Of a stretch of DNA of 64,000 bases, positions 1 to 9,117 are shown in pieces; position 1 is the stretch's first letter, and each line of letters opens with the position of its first letter. The notes below the pieces were generated by a model. The model made no database searches, was not told the origin of the DNA, and saw only the letters and a program-made list of their open reading frames with translations. A program made the position numbers and the translations under genes. Source of the stretch: Hymenobacter sp. HSC-4F20 (GTDB lineage Bacteria; Bacteroidota; Bacteroidia; Cytophagales; Hymenobacteraceae); contig NZ_JAHZTD010000001.1 of the NCBI RefSeq assembly GCF_019599275.1, positions 868,001 through 932,000 of the forward strand, read 5' to 3'.

Positions 1-265
1 GGGGTAGCAATTCGCCATCCAAGGTTGCCGATAAATCGGCCCCGGTCAGGGCCAGCAGGTGGTCAGCTTCAAACCGGAGGGTAGGCCCCAGCAAGGTGAT
101 TTCCAGGCCGGCCGCTCCGGGCGGGTTGTTCACCAGCAGATTGGCTACGCGCAGGGCCAGGCTGTCCATGGGGCCGCTGACAATCACGCCCGCCTGCCGG
201 TAGCCCCGGCGGCCGCCATCCTGAATGGTGGTGAGCAGGCCCGGCCGAAGAACGCTACAGCTCAT
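1..265 (-). CDS. pxpC: 5-oxoprolinase subunit C (PxpC), 5' part only
   Basis: Partial gene whose remainder lies beyond the left edge; about 88 N-terminal codons are visible. The product should be the carboxyltransferase-type subunit of the PxpABC complex, which opens 5-oxoproline to glutamate with ATP in the cytoplasm. The start reads MSCSVLRPGLLTTIQDGGR, and 'LTTIQDGGRxGY...GxxxSGPMD' is typical of the family (KipA/biotin-dependent carboxyltransferase). Its ATG overlaps the end of pxpB by 11 nt, so translation is probably coupled. The catalytic region cannot be judged because it is missing. Confidence 0.85.
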   Translation of the reverse strand, partial: MSCSVLRPGLLTTIQDGGRRGYRQAGVIVSGPMDSLALRVANLLVNNPPGAAGLEITLLGPTLRFEADHLLALTGADLSATLDGELLP

Positions 266-998
266 GTTCCTGCAGGTGCTGGTACTCGGCTTCAGAAATG
301 GGCACGAACCGCAGCCGCTGGCCCGCTTGCAGCAAGCTCGGCGACGCGGCCTCGGGCGTGAACAGGCGGCGCGGGGTGCGCCCAATCAGCTGCCAGCCGC
401 CCGGGGTGGGGAGGGAGTAGATGCCGGTCTGGCGACCGGCAATACCCACCGCGCCCGCCGGCACCAGGGGCCGGGGCTGAGTTTTGCGCGGGGCCGCCAG
501 CCGTTCGTTCATTCCGCCCAGGTAGGGAAAGCCGGGCGCAAAACCAATCATATACACCAGGTACTCGGGCTCGGTATGCAGGCGGATGACGTCCGCCGCC
601 GCAAGGCCGGTGTAGCGGCTCAGCAGGTCCAGATCAGGCCCGAAAGCGCCACCGTAGCACACCGGAATTTCGACCACAGGTGTCGCGTCAGGGGCGGGTA
701 GTTCGGGCAATTGGTGCAGCAGCTGCCGGAGCGACTCCGAAACCCGTTGGTAGGGGTCTTGCTGGCCTGCCTGGCTCACCACCCACGGGTCGTAGTACAC
801 GGTGAGGGTAGTGAAGGCCGGCACGTATTCCAGCAACCCCGGAAACGGGTGAGCGTCGAGGCTGGCGCCCACGGCCTGAATGGTGCGGTGCGTAGCCTCA
901 CTGATACTTCCGCCGAATTGCAGCACCACGGCCGCGTCGCCGAGGGGGTAGAGCTGAACCGGCGTTGGGCCGGAAGGTGGGGGTAGGGGCTGGTCCAT
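255..998 (-). CDS. pxpB: 5-oxoprolinase subunit B (PxpB/KipI-like)
   Basis: A 247-aa protein of the PxpB/KipI family, partner of PxpC in 5-oxoproline hydrolysis. It shows 'YPLGDAAVVLQFG' near the N-terminus and the family signature 'IGFAPGFPYLGGM' in the middle, followed by 'VPAGAVGIAGRQTGIY'. The ATG at 998 was chosen because the family starts shortly before the 'GDxAxxxxFG' segment; upstream in-frame codons give a low-complexity extension with no resemblance to the family. PxpA (LamB/YcsF type) is not in the window and may follow pxpC. It is transcribed away from the M1 aminopeptidase gene, 51 bp away. Confidence 0.9.
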   Translation of the reverse strand: MDQPLPPPSGPTPVQLYPLGDAAVVLQFGGSISEATHRTIQAVGASLDAHPFPGLLEYVPAFTTLTVYYDPWVVSQAGQQDPYQRVSESLRQLLHQLPELPAPDATPVVEIPVCYGGAFGPDLDLLSRYTGLAAADVIRLHTEPEYLVYMIGFAPGFPYLGGMNERLAAPRKTQPRPLVPAGAVGIAGRQTGIYSLPTPGGWQLIGRTPRRLFTPEAASPSLLQAGQRLRFVPISEAEYQHLQEHEL

Positions 999-1049
999 CG
1001 GAGGGTTTGCGTTACCTTGGGTGTTCGACCTGATGGAATTTCTCTCGGA

Positions 1050-3659
1050 ATGAAGCTTCAATATAGTACCGGCGCGCGCCGCAGCGTGTTTTTGTTGGCC
1101 CTGGGCCTGGTAGCCTGCTCTAAAAAACTCATGGTTTCTACCCCTGCTACCCCCGCCGCAGCCCCGGTTGCCGTAGTGCCCGGCGTCAGTCAGGAGCTGG
1201 CCCAGGACCGCTCCCGACGCCTTTCCCGCCTGGGCTATGAGCTGCATCTGTTCGTGCCGTCGCGCAAGGAGCAGCCCATTGCCGCCACCGAAACCGTCCG
1301 CTTTCACCTCACCGATGCCAGCCAGCCCGTGCAGCTCGATTTCAAGGAGCAGCCCGACCACCTAAAAAGCCTGACGGTGAATGGTAAACCCACGACAATT
1401 GACTTCCGGCAGGAGCACCTGGTGCTACCCCCCGCCAGCCTGCAAACCGGCCCGAACGAGGTGAAGATTGAGTTTACGGCCGGCAACCAGAGCCTCAACC
1501 GCAACGAGGACTTTCTGTACACCCTGCTCGTGCCCGACCGCGCCCGCACCGTGTTTCCGGTCTTCGACCAGCCTAATCTGAAGGCGTCCTTTCAACTCAC
1601 GCTCACGATGTCGCCCGAATGGCAAGGCCTGGCCAACGGTCCGCTGCTAGATTCCACGTCCACGGCCACGAGCAAGACTTTGCGCTTCGCACCCTCGGAT
1701 ACCATCAGCACCTACCTGTTCTCGTTTGCGGCCGGCCGGTTCACGCGGGTTGCGCGCACGTTGGGGGGTAGGGAGATGCAGTTTCTGCACCGCGAAACCG
1801 ACCCGGATAAAGTGCGGCTGAGCCTGGACCCCATCTTCCAGATTCATGCCGATGCGCTGAAGTTTCTGGAGCAGTACACCGCCATTCCGTACCCGTTCCG
1901 CAAGTTCGATTTTGTGGCCCTGCCCGACTTCCAGTACGGAGGCATGGAGCACGTAGGCGCCATCGACTACAAAGCCAGCACCCTGTTTCTGGACGAAGGT
2001 GCCACCCAGGACCAAAAAATCAGTCGCTCCAACCTCATTGCCCACGAAACCGCTCACATGTGGTTCGGCGATTTGGTGACCATGCAGTGGTTTAACGACG
2101 TGTGGATGAAGGAGGTGTTTGCCAACTTCATGGCCGACAAAATCACCCAGGTGGCCGTAGCCAATTCCAACTACGACCTCAAATTCGTCATCGACCACTA
2201 CCCCGCCGCCTACGGGGTAGACCGCACTACTGGCGCCAACCCCATCCGCCAGGACCTAGATAATCTGAAGGACGCTGGCTCGCTCTACGGCAACATCATC
2301 TACCACAAGGCGCCCATTATGATGCGGCAGTTAGAGCGGCTGATGAGCGAGGAGCCTTTCCGCCAGGGCCTGCAGGAGTACCTGCGGAAATACAGTTTCG
2401 GCAACGCCACCTGGCCCGACCTCATCCAGATCCTCGACGAGCGCACCCCCGCCGATTTGCAGGCCTGGAACCAGGTGTGGGTCAACCAGCCCGGCCGCCC
2501 TGTCTTCGACTACCAGCTGCAAACCAAGGACGGTACCAGCACCGAGGTGGTGATTACCCAGCAGGCCGAGGACAAATCGGACCGGCTGTGGCCCCAGCTA
2601 TTTGAGGTGCTGCTGGTGTACCCCGATGGCCGCACCAAGGAGATGACCGTGAACATGAACCAGCGCCAGGTGGTGCTACCCCAGCCGGCAGGGCAAGCCG
2701 CTCCCGCGTTTATGTTGTTCAACTCTACCGGCCTGGGCTACGGGGTGTTTCCGGTTGATAAACAGCTGACCGCTAACTTGGGCAAGTTGCAGAACCCCGT
2801 GGCGCGGGCTGCCGCCTACGTAAACCTCTACGAGAACATGCTCACCGGCCGGGCGCTGTCGCCGCGCCAGTTGCTGGAGGTGTACCGCCGGACGCTGCCC
2901 CAGGAGAAGGAGGAGTTGAACATCAAGCTGCTAACGGGCCAGCTGACCGATATATATTGGAAGCTACTAAAGCCCGCGGAGCGCTTGGGTCTGGCCCCGG
3001 CCCTGGAAAAAGAGCTATGGCAAGCCATGCAGCAAAACCCAGCCGCCAACTCTAAGAAGCTGCTGTTCAAGGCCTACCAGTCGGTGGCCCTGACCAAGGA
3101 CGCGCAAACGCGCCTCTACCAGCTCTGGGACCAGCAGCAGGCCCCCGCGGGCGTGAAGCTCACCGAAGACGACTACACCGCCCTGGCCCTCGCCCTGGCT
3201 GTGCGCGACTACCCCGCTGCTACCCCCATACTACCCCGCCAACTCACCCGCATCCAGAACCCCGACCGCAAAAAGCGCATGGAGTTCCTGATGCCCGCCC
3301 TCTCGCCCGACGTGCAGACGCGCGACGCCTTCTTTGCCTCTCTCAGCGAGGAGAAAAACCGCGAGAAAGAGGCCTGGGTGACTTCGGCGCTGGCCTACCT
3401 GCACCACCCCCTGCGAGCCGCAACCTCCGAGAAATACCTACCCCAAAGCCTGGCCCTGCTCGAAGAAATCCAGCAAACCGGCGACATCTTCTTTCCGGCT
3501 TCCTGGCTGCAAGCTACCCTAGGCTCCTACCAAACGCCCACCGCCGCCCGCACCATCCGCGACTTCCTGGCCGCCCACCCGAACTACAACCCGAAGCTCC
3601 GGGCCAAGCTGCTGCAGGCCGCCGATGATGTGTTTCGGGCCGAAAAGCTAGTGTTGTAG
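1050..3659 (+). CDS. M1 family zinc aminopeptidase, lipoprotein
   Basis: An 869-aa zinc aminopeptidase (gluzincin, M1) that removes N-terminal residues from peptides. The ATG at 1050 starts a signal peptide ending in a lipobox (LVAC, Cys after about 20 residues), so the protein is probably anchored in the periplasm or outer membrane; a start 33 nt upstream would only add an unrelated stretch. The exopeptidase motif is GGMEH (about residue 297, in place of GAMEN). The zinc site is HETAH (about 332-336) with the third ligand Glu 19 residues after the second His (355). An alpha-helical C-terminal half follows, as in full-length M1 enzymes. A monocistronic gene is likely, since both neighbours are on the other strand. 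Confidence 0.93.
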   Translation: MKLQYSTGARRSVFLLALGLVACSKKLMVSTPATPAAAPVAVVPGVSQELAQDRSRRLSRLGYELHLFVPSRKEQPIAATETVRFHLTDASQPVQLDFKEQPDHLKSLTVNGKPTTIDFRQEHLVLPPASLQTGPNEVKIEFTAGNQSLNRNEDFLYTLLVPDRARTVFPVFDQPNLKASFQLTLTMSPEWQGLANGPLLDSTSTATSKTLRFAPSDTISTYLFSFAAGRFTRVARTLGGREMQFLHRETDPDKVRLSLDPIFQIHADALKFLEQYTAIPYPFRKFDFVALPDFQYGGMEHVGAIDYKASTLFLDEGATQDQKISRSNLIAHETAHMWFGDLVTMQWFNDVWMKEVFANFMADKITQVAVANSNYDLKFVIDHYPAAYGVDRTTGANPIRQDLDNLKDAGSLYGNIIYHKAPIMMRQLERLMSEEPFRQGLQEYLRKYSFGNATWPDLIQILDERTPADLQAWNQVWVNQPGRPVFDYQLQTKDGTSTEVVITQQAEDKSDRLWPQLFEVLLVYPDGRTKEMTVNMNQRQVVLPQPAGQAAPAFMLFNSTGLGYGVFPVDKQLTANLGKLQNPVARAAAYVNLYENMLTGRALSPRQLLEVYRRTLPQEKEELNIKLLTGQLTDIYWKLLKPAERLGLAPALEKELWQAMQQNPAANSKKLLFKAYQSVALTKDAQTRLYQLWDQQQAPAGVKLTEDDYTALALALAVRDYPAATPILPRQLTRIQNPDRKKRMEFLMPALSPDVQTRDAFFASLSEEKNREKEAWVTSALAYLHHPLRAATSEKYLPQSLALLEEIQQTGDIFFPASWLQATLGSYQTPTAARTIRDFLAAHPNYNPKLRAKLLQAADDVFRAEKLVL

Positions 3660-3686
3660 GCTTATATTATCTGCGGGAGGGGTGAC

Positions 3687-4250
3687 TTATTGAAAGAAGG
3701 TTCGATCAACACGTACGCCCCAGCCGTGCATGTTCTGCTCTGAGAAAGGTGAACGAAGAAAGTTGTTAATGCTAGGCAATGGGTAGCCTTCAAGTAACAT
3801 GTAACGGACTACCTGCATTGTTGGCGCAAGCGTATACTCACTGTGGTCAACAATTCCAGCGTACAAATTGCCTCGCCCAACTTCTATTGCACTATCGATG
3901 CAGCGGAGCAAGCTAGCCGGGAGAGAGGCGTATATTTTTTTCAGGTTTTCAGCCTGTTGTTGACACAGAAGATTTAGTTCTCTGTCCGAATCTTCAGCAA
4001 CTACTTCTGGAAGAAATTCTACGATATGTTCCTCCCAATTACTTAAGTCTGGGTTGCTAGTGAAATCCCATAAGCAGGCAAGCAAAGCTTCCAGTTCTGA
4101 TTCGTGAAGCTGTTTGATAGCAAAAACGGTTTCTAAGCAAGATGCACAATAAGCAACTCGGCCTGTAATGGACACCATTTGCAATTGTACTTCTAATGGA
4201 GATTGACTAGGACGAAGAAAACTGCAGATCCTGTTGAGCAAGCTTGACAT
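3687..4250 (-). CDS. hypothetical protein, 187 aa
   Basis: No family recognised. It is a soluble-looking, acidic, mostly helical protein with a possible CxxC pair near the N-terminus (YCASCLE). Base composition is clearly lower in GC than the flanking aminopeptidase and DUF5682 genes, which suggests recent acquisition. It is convergent with the aminopeptidase gene (27 bp between stops) and lies just downstream of the DUF5682 gene on the same strand. Small single-domain proteins beside SMI1/KNR4 genes are often immunity proteins, but nothing in this sequence proves that here. Confidence 0.7.
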   Translation of the reverse strand: MSSLLNRICSFLRPSQSPLEVQLQMVSITGRVAYCASCLETVFAIKQLHESELEALLACLWDFTSNPDLSNWEEHIVEFLPEVVAEDSDRELNLLCQQQAENLKKIYASLPASLLRCIDSAIEVGRGNLYAGIVDHSEYTLAPTMQVVRYMLLEGYPLPSINNFLRSPFSEQNMHGWGVRVDRTFFQ

Positions 4251-4287
4251 AAGTCACTACTATCAGATTTGAATAGCAAGTCGATAT

Positions 4288-6603
4288 CTAAACTCCCAGT
4301 AGCTCTCGCAGCACGGGTAGCACCCGCAGCCCACGCTCCAGGTCAAACTCCGCTTCTGGGGCCGCCGTGGCGGCTGGGCCACCTGTAGCCAGCGCTAGCA
4401 CCTGCTGGCGCTCGGGCTGACTGAAATCGGCGAAGGAGCGGCGTAGTAGGGGTACGGTTTCCTGAAAAACAGCTTCATCGAGGCCAGAAAGCCACTGATC
4501 CAGCAAGTCGAAGAGGGCGCGGTTGTGGATGAGCAGCAGCCCGCTACCCCGCAGGAAGCCTTCAACCCAAGCAGTGGCGTAGTCCGTGGATTGGGCGGGC
4601 GCCAGGGCCAGGCCCAGCAGGGTAGCCGTATCGTCGGGGGCGAGTTCTTGGGTATCGAAAAGCAGGCGGGTGGCCACGCCGGCCAGGAGGCCACTGCTGG
4701 CTGGTTGGCGCGCAATGAGGTGCAAGGCGGCGTACCAGTGCGCCTGTTGATCCTCTTCGGGGAGCAGGCGAATGGCTTGGTGCGCGGCCTCGATTTGCTC
4801 CAGGAGCTGACTGGCGGCGTCCCGGTCGAGGCCGGTGCAGGCCAGGGGCAGGGAAATGCACAGGCGCGGCACCAAATGGTGCACTACCTGAGCTACCTGG
4901 GCGGTTTCGGTGCGGCGCACGTTGCCGTAGCGCAGCACGTTTACCAGCGGGGGCAGCGCCGTGAGCAGGTGGGCTACGTCGCGGGTACCGGCGCTTAGGG
5001 TTTCGAGGCGGGCCACCAGCGCGGGCAGGGCGGGGCCGAGGTCGGCGCGCAATGCCTCCTCCAGCAGCTGGCTGACCTGGCCTAAGTCGGTGGCCTGGTC
5101 GGCGCGGTGACGGGCGGCTCCGCTGGCGGCGGCCAGAATGGTATTGCCCCAACGGCCCGCTTCCAGTACGCCCAGCACCATTTCCGGGCGCCACTGCAGT
5201 TCCCATACCTCGTGGAACGTGCCGCTTTTGCCTTGTACGCGCTGCGGCTGGCCCCACCGGATGCTGAGCAGCTGCAGGCGGTGGAGCAGGTGGCTGCGGC
5301 TCAGGTCCAGGTCTTTGCGCAGGTCGAGGGCCAGGGTTTTGTGGGTGGCTTCGGGCTTGAGGCGGAGGGCTTTTTGCTGCTGGGCCAGGTCTTGCTGCAA
5401 GGGCGAGGCGGATAGATCTTCGGGCACTTCACCCAGGGCTTCGCCTATTACCAGCTGCTGATGTACCAGCTCAAGAGCCTCGGCGTAGCCACCCCCGAAG
5501 ATGCTCACGGCTGCTTCTTCCAGTTCCTCAATGCCGGGCAGGGCCAGTCCGCGCACGGCGGCCAGGGCCTCGGCCAGGCGCACGGCCTCAATGGCGTGGG
5601 CCGACGACGCATCTATCTGCTGGGCACGCAACAGGTGGGCTGCCCGCACCATCCAGTGCGTGACTACCCGCTCGTGGGGCTCCTGAAACAGCAACTCATA
5701 CCAGGCCGGCGACAACACCCCCGCCCCGTAGCCCGATTGTCGGGCCAGGCGCTCGTAGGTCCAGGGCACCCAGGTGGCTTCGGTGGGCGCTTTCTTCAGG
5801 CTTTTGAGGCGGGCTTTATCGTCTTTGGCGTAGGTAGGCAGCTCTTCGGCCCGTAGCACCGGCGCGTGCCAGGCCCCGCACACCACGGCCACCCGCTGAT
5901 AGCCCTGCTTGAGGGTAGCGCGCAGGGTTTCGCGCATGTAGGCCTCCCGCAGCAAAGTTTCCTCCGATTCGGGTTGGGCCAGCTCCTCGCGCAGTGCCGT
6001 CATCATCTGCAGTACCACCCCGAAGGTATCGGCGTGGCCAGCGCTATGCTCAATACGGGCTTCCCACCACCGCTCTCCGTCGGTGTAGCCATCGAGGCGA
6101 GCGAGGTGGGCAATGGGGTCGAGGTGCAGCGGAGCTTCTTCTAGGGCTAGTGCTTCGGCGGGTTCTGGGTTTGTCGCGGGTACTTCTGCTTCCGTCGGCG
6201 CGGTAGCTGGGGTAGGAGCGAGAGTTGTTTCGGCGGCTACTTCAGCCGGGGGCAGCGGCTCGTGCTCCACGGCATCCGGGAGGGCAAAGCGCAGCGTCAT
6301 CGGCAGATCGAAGCAGCGCAGGTGGGCGCCGTGCTGCTGGCACCACTGCGCCGCCTGCCACTCCGGCGAGAAGTGGGCGAAGGGCAGAAACGTGGCCTGG
6401 GCGTGCTGCTTGGGGTTGTAGATGAGCAGGGCCACCGGCGGCTTCAGCTCCGGGGTGGAAGCCAGCGCCAGGGCCTTCTCCCCATCGGCGGGGCACTCCA
6501 GCAGCACCATGTCGGGCTGGTAGTCGTCCAGGGCTTTCAGGAGGCTGGCGGTGCTGCCGGGGCCGTGGTGGCGGATGCCGAAGAGGCGGAGTTCGGAAGG
6601 CAT
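4288..6603 (-). CDS. DUF5682 family protein (YehM-like)
   Basis: A 771-aa protein recognised as DUF5682 by its start 'LFGIRHHGPGS(T)ASLLKAL', followed by 'LLECPADGEKAL' and 'PVALLIYNP', a fold related to TraB/ChaN-type proteins. A Glu/Ala/Pro-rich insert lies at roughly residues 115-160, and the C-terminal half is Leu/Ala-rich and helical. This family is encoded with a MoxR-type AAA ATPase, a VWA protein and a SWIM protein (yehLMPQ in E. coli); the ATPase and SWIM genes lie upstream here at 9713 and 12581. The biochemical activity is unknown. The 771 aa are within the usual range and no frame break was seen. Confidence 0.85.
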   Translation of the reverse strand: MPSELRLFGIRHHGPGSTASLLKALDDYQPDMVLLECPADGEKALALASTPELKPPVALLIYNPKQHAQATFLPFAHFSPEWQAAQWCQQHGAHLRCFDLPMTLRFALPDAVEHEPLPPAEVAAETTLAPTPATAPTEAEVPATNPEPAEALALEEAPLHLDPIAHLARLDGYTDGERWWEARIEHSAGHADTFGVVLQMMTALREELAQPESEETLLREAYMRETLRATLKQGYQRVAVVCGAWHAPVLRAEELPTYAKDDKARLKSLKKAPTEATWVPWTYERLARQSGYGAGVLSPAWYELLFQEPHERVVTHWMVRAAHLLRAQQIDASSAHAIEAVRLAEALAAVRGLALPGIEELEEAAVSIFGGGYAEALELVHQQLVIGEALGEVPEDLSASPLQQDLAQQQKALRLKPEATHKTLALDLRKDLDLSRSHLLHRLQLLSIRWGQPQRVQGKSGTFHEVWELQWRPEMVLGVLEAGRWGNTILAAASGAARHRADQATDLGQVSQLLEEALRADLGPALPALVARLETLSAGTRDVAHLLTALPPLVNVLRYGNVRRTETAQVAQVVHHLVPRLCISLPLACTGLDRDAASQLLEQIEAAHQAIRLLPEEDQQAHWYAALHLIARQPASSGLLAGVATRLLFDTQELAPDDTATLLGLALAPAQSTDYATAWVEGFLRGSGLLLIHNRALFDLLDQWLSGLDEAVFQETVPLLRRSFADFSQPERQQVLALATGGPAATAAPEAEFDLERGLRVLPVLRELLGV

Positions 6604-6632
6604 AAAGGGGGTAGGACTACAATAGGGGTAAC

Positions 6633-7115
6633 TCAGGTTTCGGCAATGCCGCCCATTTCGGCCAGCTGGTTCACCTCAAACCTGATTTCCAGGCCGTGTT
6701 CCGGATTAAGGCCGTAGCGAATGGACAGGCGGAGCGTTTGCCCTTCCGTAATGCGGAGGTAAGCCACGTCCTGCAAATAAGCAAAATGCTCTTCGGGCGT
6801 GCGCAGGTGCAGCGCCGGGGCACCCGACTGGGCCGGGTCCTCATAGAAAGAAGCATACAGCTCCTGGTACCGGGCAAAGGTCTGCTGCTGGAACTCGGGG
6901 AGCAGGCGCGGAGCCTCCGCAATGAAGGCCTGGAAGGTAGCCGCATACTCGTCGAGTTGCGCCAGGGAAAGGTCGTATTCCTCGTCTGCCTCAAACAGCT
7001 CCTCGCCCAGAAATACCTCCACGGGCTGCTCAAAGCCCGGCAGATCAAACTTCTTTTGCGGGGCCATGCCGGCCCAGCTTTCCTCCACAATTCCCCAGAA
7101 CGGATGCGTTAGCAT
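6633..7115 (-). CDS. hypothetical protein, 160 aa (DUF6985-like?)
   Basis: A small acidic cytosolic protein starting MLTHPFWG, with an early segment 'LPGFEQPVEVFLGEE' that recalls DUF6985-type proteins found in immunity clusters; this link is weak. The ATG at 7115 was preferred to a longer frame that would overlap the end of the SMI1 gene at 7123. It lies between the DUF5682 gene (29 bp downstream) and an SMI1/KNR4 gene (7 bp upstream), so all three are probably cotranscribed. Confidence 0.7.
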   Translation of the reverse strand: MLTHPFWGIVEESWAGMAPQKKFDLPGFEQPVEVFLGEELFEADEEYDLSLAQLDEYAATFQAFIAEAPRLLPEFQQQTFARYQELYASFYEDPAQSGAPALHLRTPEEHFAYLQDVAYLRITEGQTLRLSIRYGLNPEHGLEIRFEVNQLAEMGGIAET

Positions 7116-7122
7116 AGATAGG

Positions 7123-7773
7123 TTAGTTATAGGCCGCAGGAGGTAGCACACCTTGCCACCGCGCCGCCTGGTACCAATTTACCACGTCAATGTTTTCCGC
7201 GGCGGCCAGAAACTCGTTGCCGTCTTCCAGGGCGTCGGGCTCCAGAAAGTAGCGCCCCTGCTCCAGGTCGTCGGCGAACTGGGCGAGCAAGGCCTCAACA
7301 GACTCGGCCACCTGGAAAGCGGCTTGGGTTTCCTCATCCACGAGAATGACTTGCCCATAGCGGCCCGCCGGAGCCGGGTCAAGATCCACGCACAGCCACG
7401 TATGTGAGCCGTCGAAGCCTAATTGAAGCCAGTAAGGATGCAACACGTTATCGGCTTTTACCAAGGCCTGCGCATATACCGCCGGAAACATTTCTGGGTC
7501 TTGTGAGCGACTCTGAAACGCAGCTGCTACCCTTGCCAGAGGCACAAAGCTCAGGCCGTAGAATAGGCTACCGAGGTTGTTAGCGTCTTCATCCAGACCG
7601 TTGCGCCAGCGGTACAAGGCCTTGTAGTCATTAGGCAGCGGCCTGCCAACGGCAGCCTCTAGTCCACTCAGCTCGCTTTCGGCAGCGCCATCGTTCAGCG
7701 ACTCAGTTAGAATTTGCGGGGCGTGGACCGTCAGCCAAGTTTCAATTCGGCGGATGGATTCAGATGGGCTCAT
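7123..7773 (-). CDS. SMI1/KNR4 family protein
   Basis: A 216-aa protein of the SMI1/KNR4 superfamily, which occurs as immunity proteins of polymorphic toxins and as general protein-protein interaction modules. Family features are 'LSGLEAAVGRPLPNDYKALYRWRNG' in the N-terminal third, the central 'LGFDGSHTWLCVDLDP' strand pair, and an acidic C-terminus. It has only 26% or so spacing-level resemblance by eye to the second SMI1-type protein at 7869, so the two are diverged and not a recent duplication. No toxin gene is next to it. Confidence 0.85.
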   Translation of the reverse strand: MSPSESIRRIETWLTVHAPQILTESLNDGAAESELSGLEAAVGRPLPNDYKALYRWRNGLDEDANNLGSLFYGLSFVPLARVAAAFQSRSQDPEMFPAVYAQALVKADNVLHPYWLQLGFDGSHTWLCVDLDPAPAGRYGQVILVDEETQAAFQVAESVEALLAQFADDLEQGRYFLEPDALEDGNEFLAAAENIDVVNWYQAARWQGVLPPAAYN

Positions 7774-7868
7774 CAGGTAGGGAAAGAGTTGGCCGGGCTA
7801 TCGGTTTTCGGTTCGGGAAGTTGAAGGAGGTAGGACGTGGCCATAGGCAACGACGTACCGGAAGCAGC

Positions 7869-8441
7869 CTACCCCGCTTCAAATTCCTGCGGAAACCCTT
7901 TCGGATGCTCTGGTTCTAGTTCCTCCAGGTGCTCATCAGTCAGCAACGCCGACTCGGCGCCGGCTTGTTCGTAGACCTGTACCACGGCTGTTAGCCAGGC
8001 GGTCAGATTCGGGAACAGCACGGTGCGGGCTTCCCAGTCGTGCCAGTGCTCCAGTATCTGCCCTGGCTGGCCAGTGAAGGTGCCGTGCAAATCCACGCAG
8101 ACATGGTCGCCGCCGCCATTTTCCAGGAAGGGCACCCAGGCTGGATGCCACCAGTTCGCCACGAAGTCGCCATCGGCCAGCAGCTCGTTGTTGATGCGCA
8201 TGCTTTCGGCCGCGCTGTCCAGCGACTGGAGGCAGTTGTTCTGGAAGAAGCTGTCGTAGCCTTCCTGCCCGTTGTGCCAGCTAAACCACTGCCGCAGCTC
8301 CGTTGGCAACACTAGGTTAAACTCCGCCTCAAAAGCGGCCAGCTCCGCCGCCGTAGCCGGTGGGCCCAGGCTGGCGTAGTAGTCCGGCCGGTGCTGTTGG
8401 AGCAAGGTGTCGAGACGGGTAAGTAGGTCGGGAAAGGTCAT
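7869..8441 (-). CDS. SMI1/KNR4 family protein
   Basis: A 190-aa SMI1/KNR4-type protein. It has 'TAAELAAFEAEFNLVLPTELRQWFSWHNG' near the N-terminus and the characteristic 'NGGGDHVCVDLHGT...GQILEHWHDW' core. The ATG at 8441 begins MTFPDLLTRL; an upstream in-frame start would add 12 residues of poor quality. It belongs to the same minus-strand run as the SMI1 gene at 7123. By family it may be an immunity or substrate-recognition protein; its partner is unknown. Confidence 0.85.
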   Translation of the reverse strand: MTFPDLLTRLDTLLQQHRPDYYASLGPPATAAELAAFEAEFNLVLPTELRQWFSWHNGQEGYDSFFQNNCLQSLDSAAESMRINNELLADGDFVANWWHPAWVPFLENGGGDHVCVDLHGTFTGQPGQILEHWHDWEARTVLFPNLTAWLTAVVQVYEQAGAESALLTDEHLEELEPEHPKGFPQEFEAG

Positions 8442-8559
8442 GTGGATAATTAGAAGCTGTATGTGCTGCCTTAGCAAATTGCATACAAGTAAAATTTGGT
8501 TGCTATGTATAAAGAATGGGGTCTCTATCCTACTTATGGTAATGTATATGCGGAAGGTA

Positions 8560-9117
8560 TTAATTCCTCCTCATATGAAGAAAGTCTCTTGAATTCTTTA
8601 ATTGCTTTTTGGCGGCCTCGCGTGCTTGTTTAGTGCTGAAGCCATCTTTTCTATATTTTTTGGATAAACTATTATATATAATATTATTCCATTTCTTATC
8701 GAAACCTAAATTTGGCACATCAATTAGAATTCTATCAACTGACAGATCAGAAACTTTGTCATAAATTGTGCCTATGCAAAGATAAAGCCCCCGTGATTGA
8801 ATTATACCATCTACAAGCATTCCTTGGCTTTTTATATCAAACTTAATTCCAAATTGTACAATAAGTGGTTTGGTAAATTCAAAATTCAATACTACATATT
8901 CATTTCCTATTAGAGGTGTCGACCACGTCATTAATGTATCACCTGGTGGCGTAGTTTGATGAAGCTTTATCATGTCTGATATAGACTTATTAGTTATAGG
9001 GTTGATAATGACAGCAGGAATGAACCTTCCTTCTCCGATTCCGGGTAGAGATATAGCCCCATCTGCAACAACATTGAATACATCATGTTTGAATCTCTTT
9101 ATGCGTGGAAATATCAT
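8560..9117 (-). CDS. hypothetical protein in an AT-rich island, 185 aa
   Basis: No family recognised. The protein starts MIFPRIKRFKHD and is rich in Ile, Lys and Asn, with a basic C-terminal tail (KKYRKDGFSTKQAREAAKK). Base composition is strongly AT-rich compared with everything around it. Its ATG overlaps the stop of the upstream gene by 4 nt (9114-9117), so the two form a translationally coupled pair. This pair sits between the SMI1 genes and the MoxR-type ATPase gene and is probably a transferred cassette. The function is unknown. Confidence 0.72.
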   Translation of the reverse strand: MIFPRIKRFKHDVFNVVADGAISLPGIGEGRFIPAVIINPITNKSISDMIKLHQTTPPGDTLMTWSTPLIGNEYVVLNFEFTKPLIVQFGIKFDIKSQGMLVDGIIQSRGLYLCIGTIYDKVSDLSVDRILIDVPNLGFDKKWNNIIYNSLSKKYRKDGFSTKQAREAAKKQLKNSRDFLHMRRN

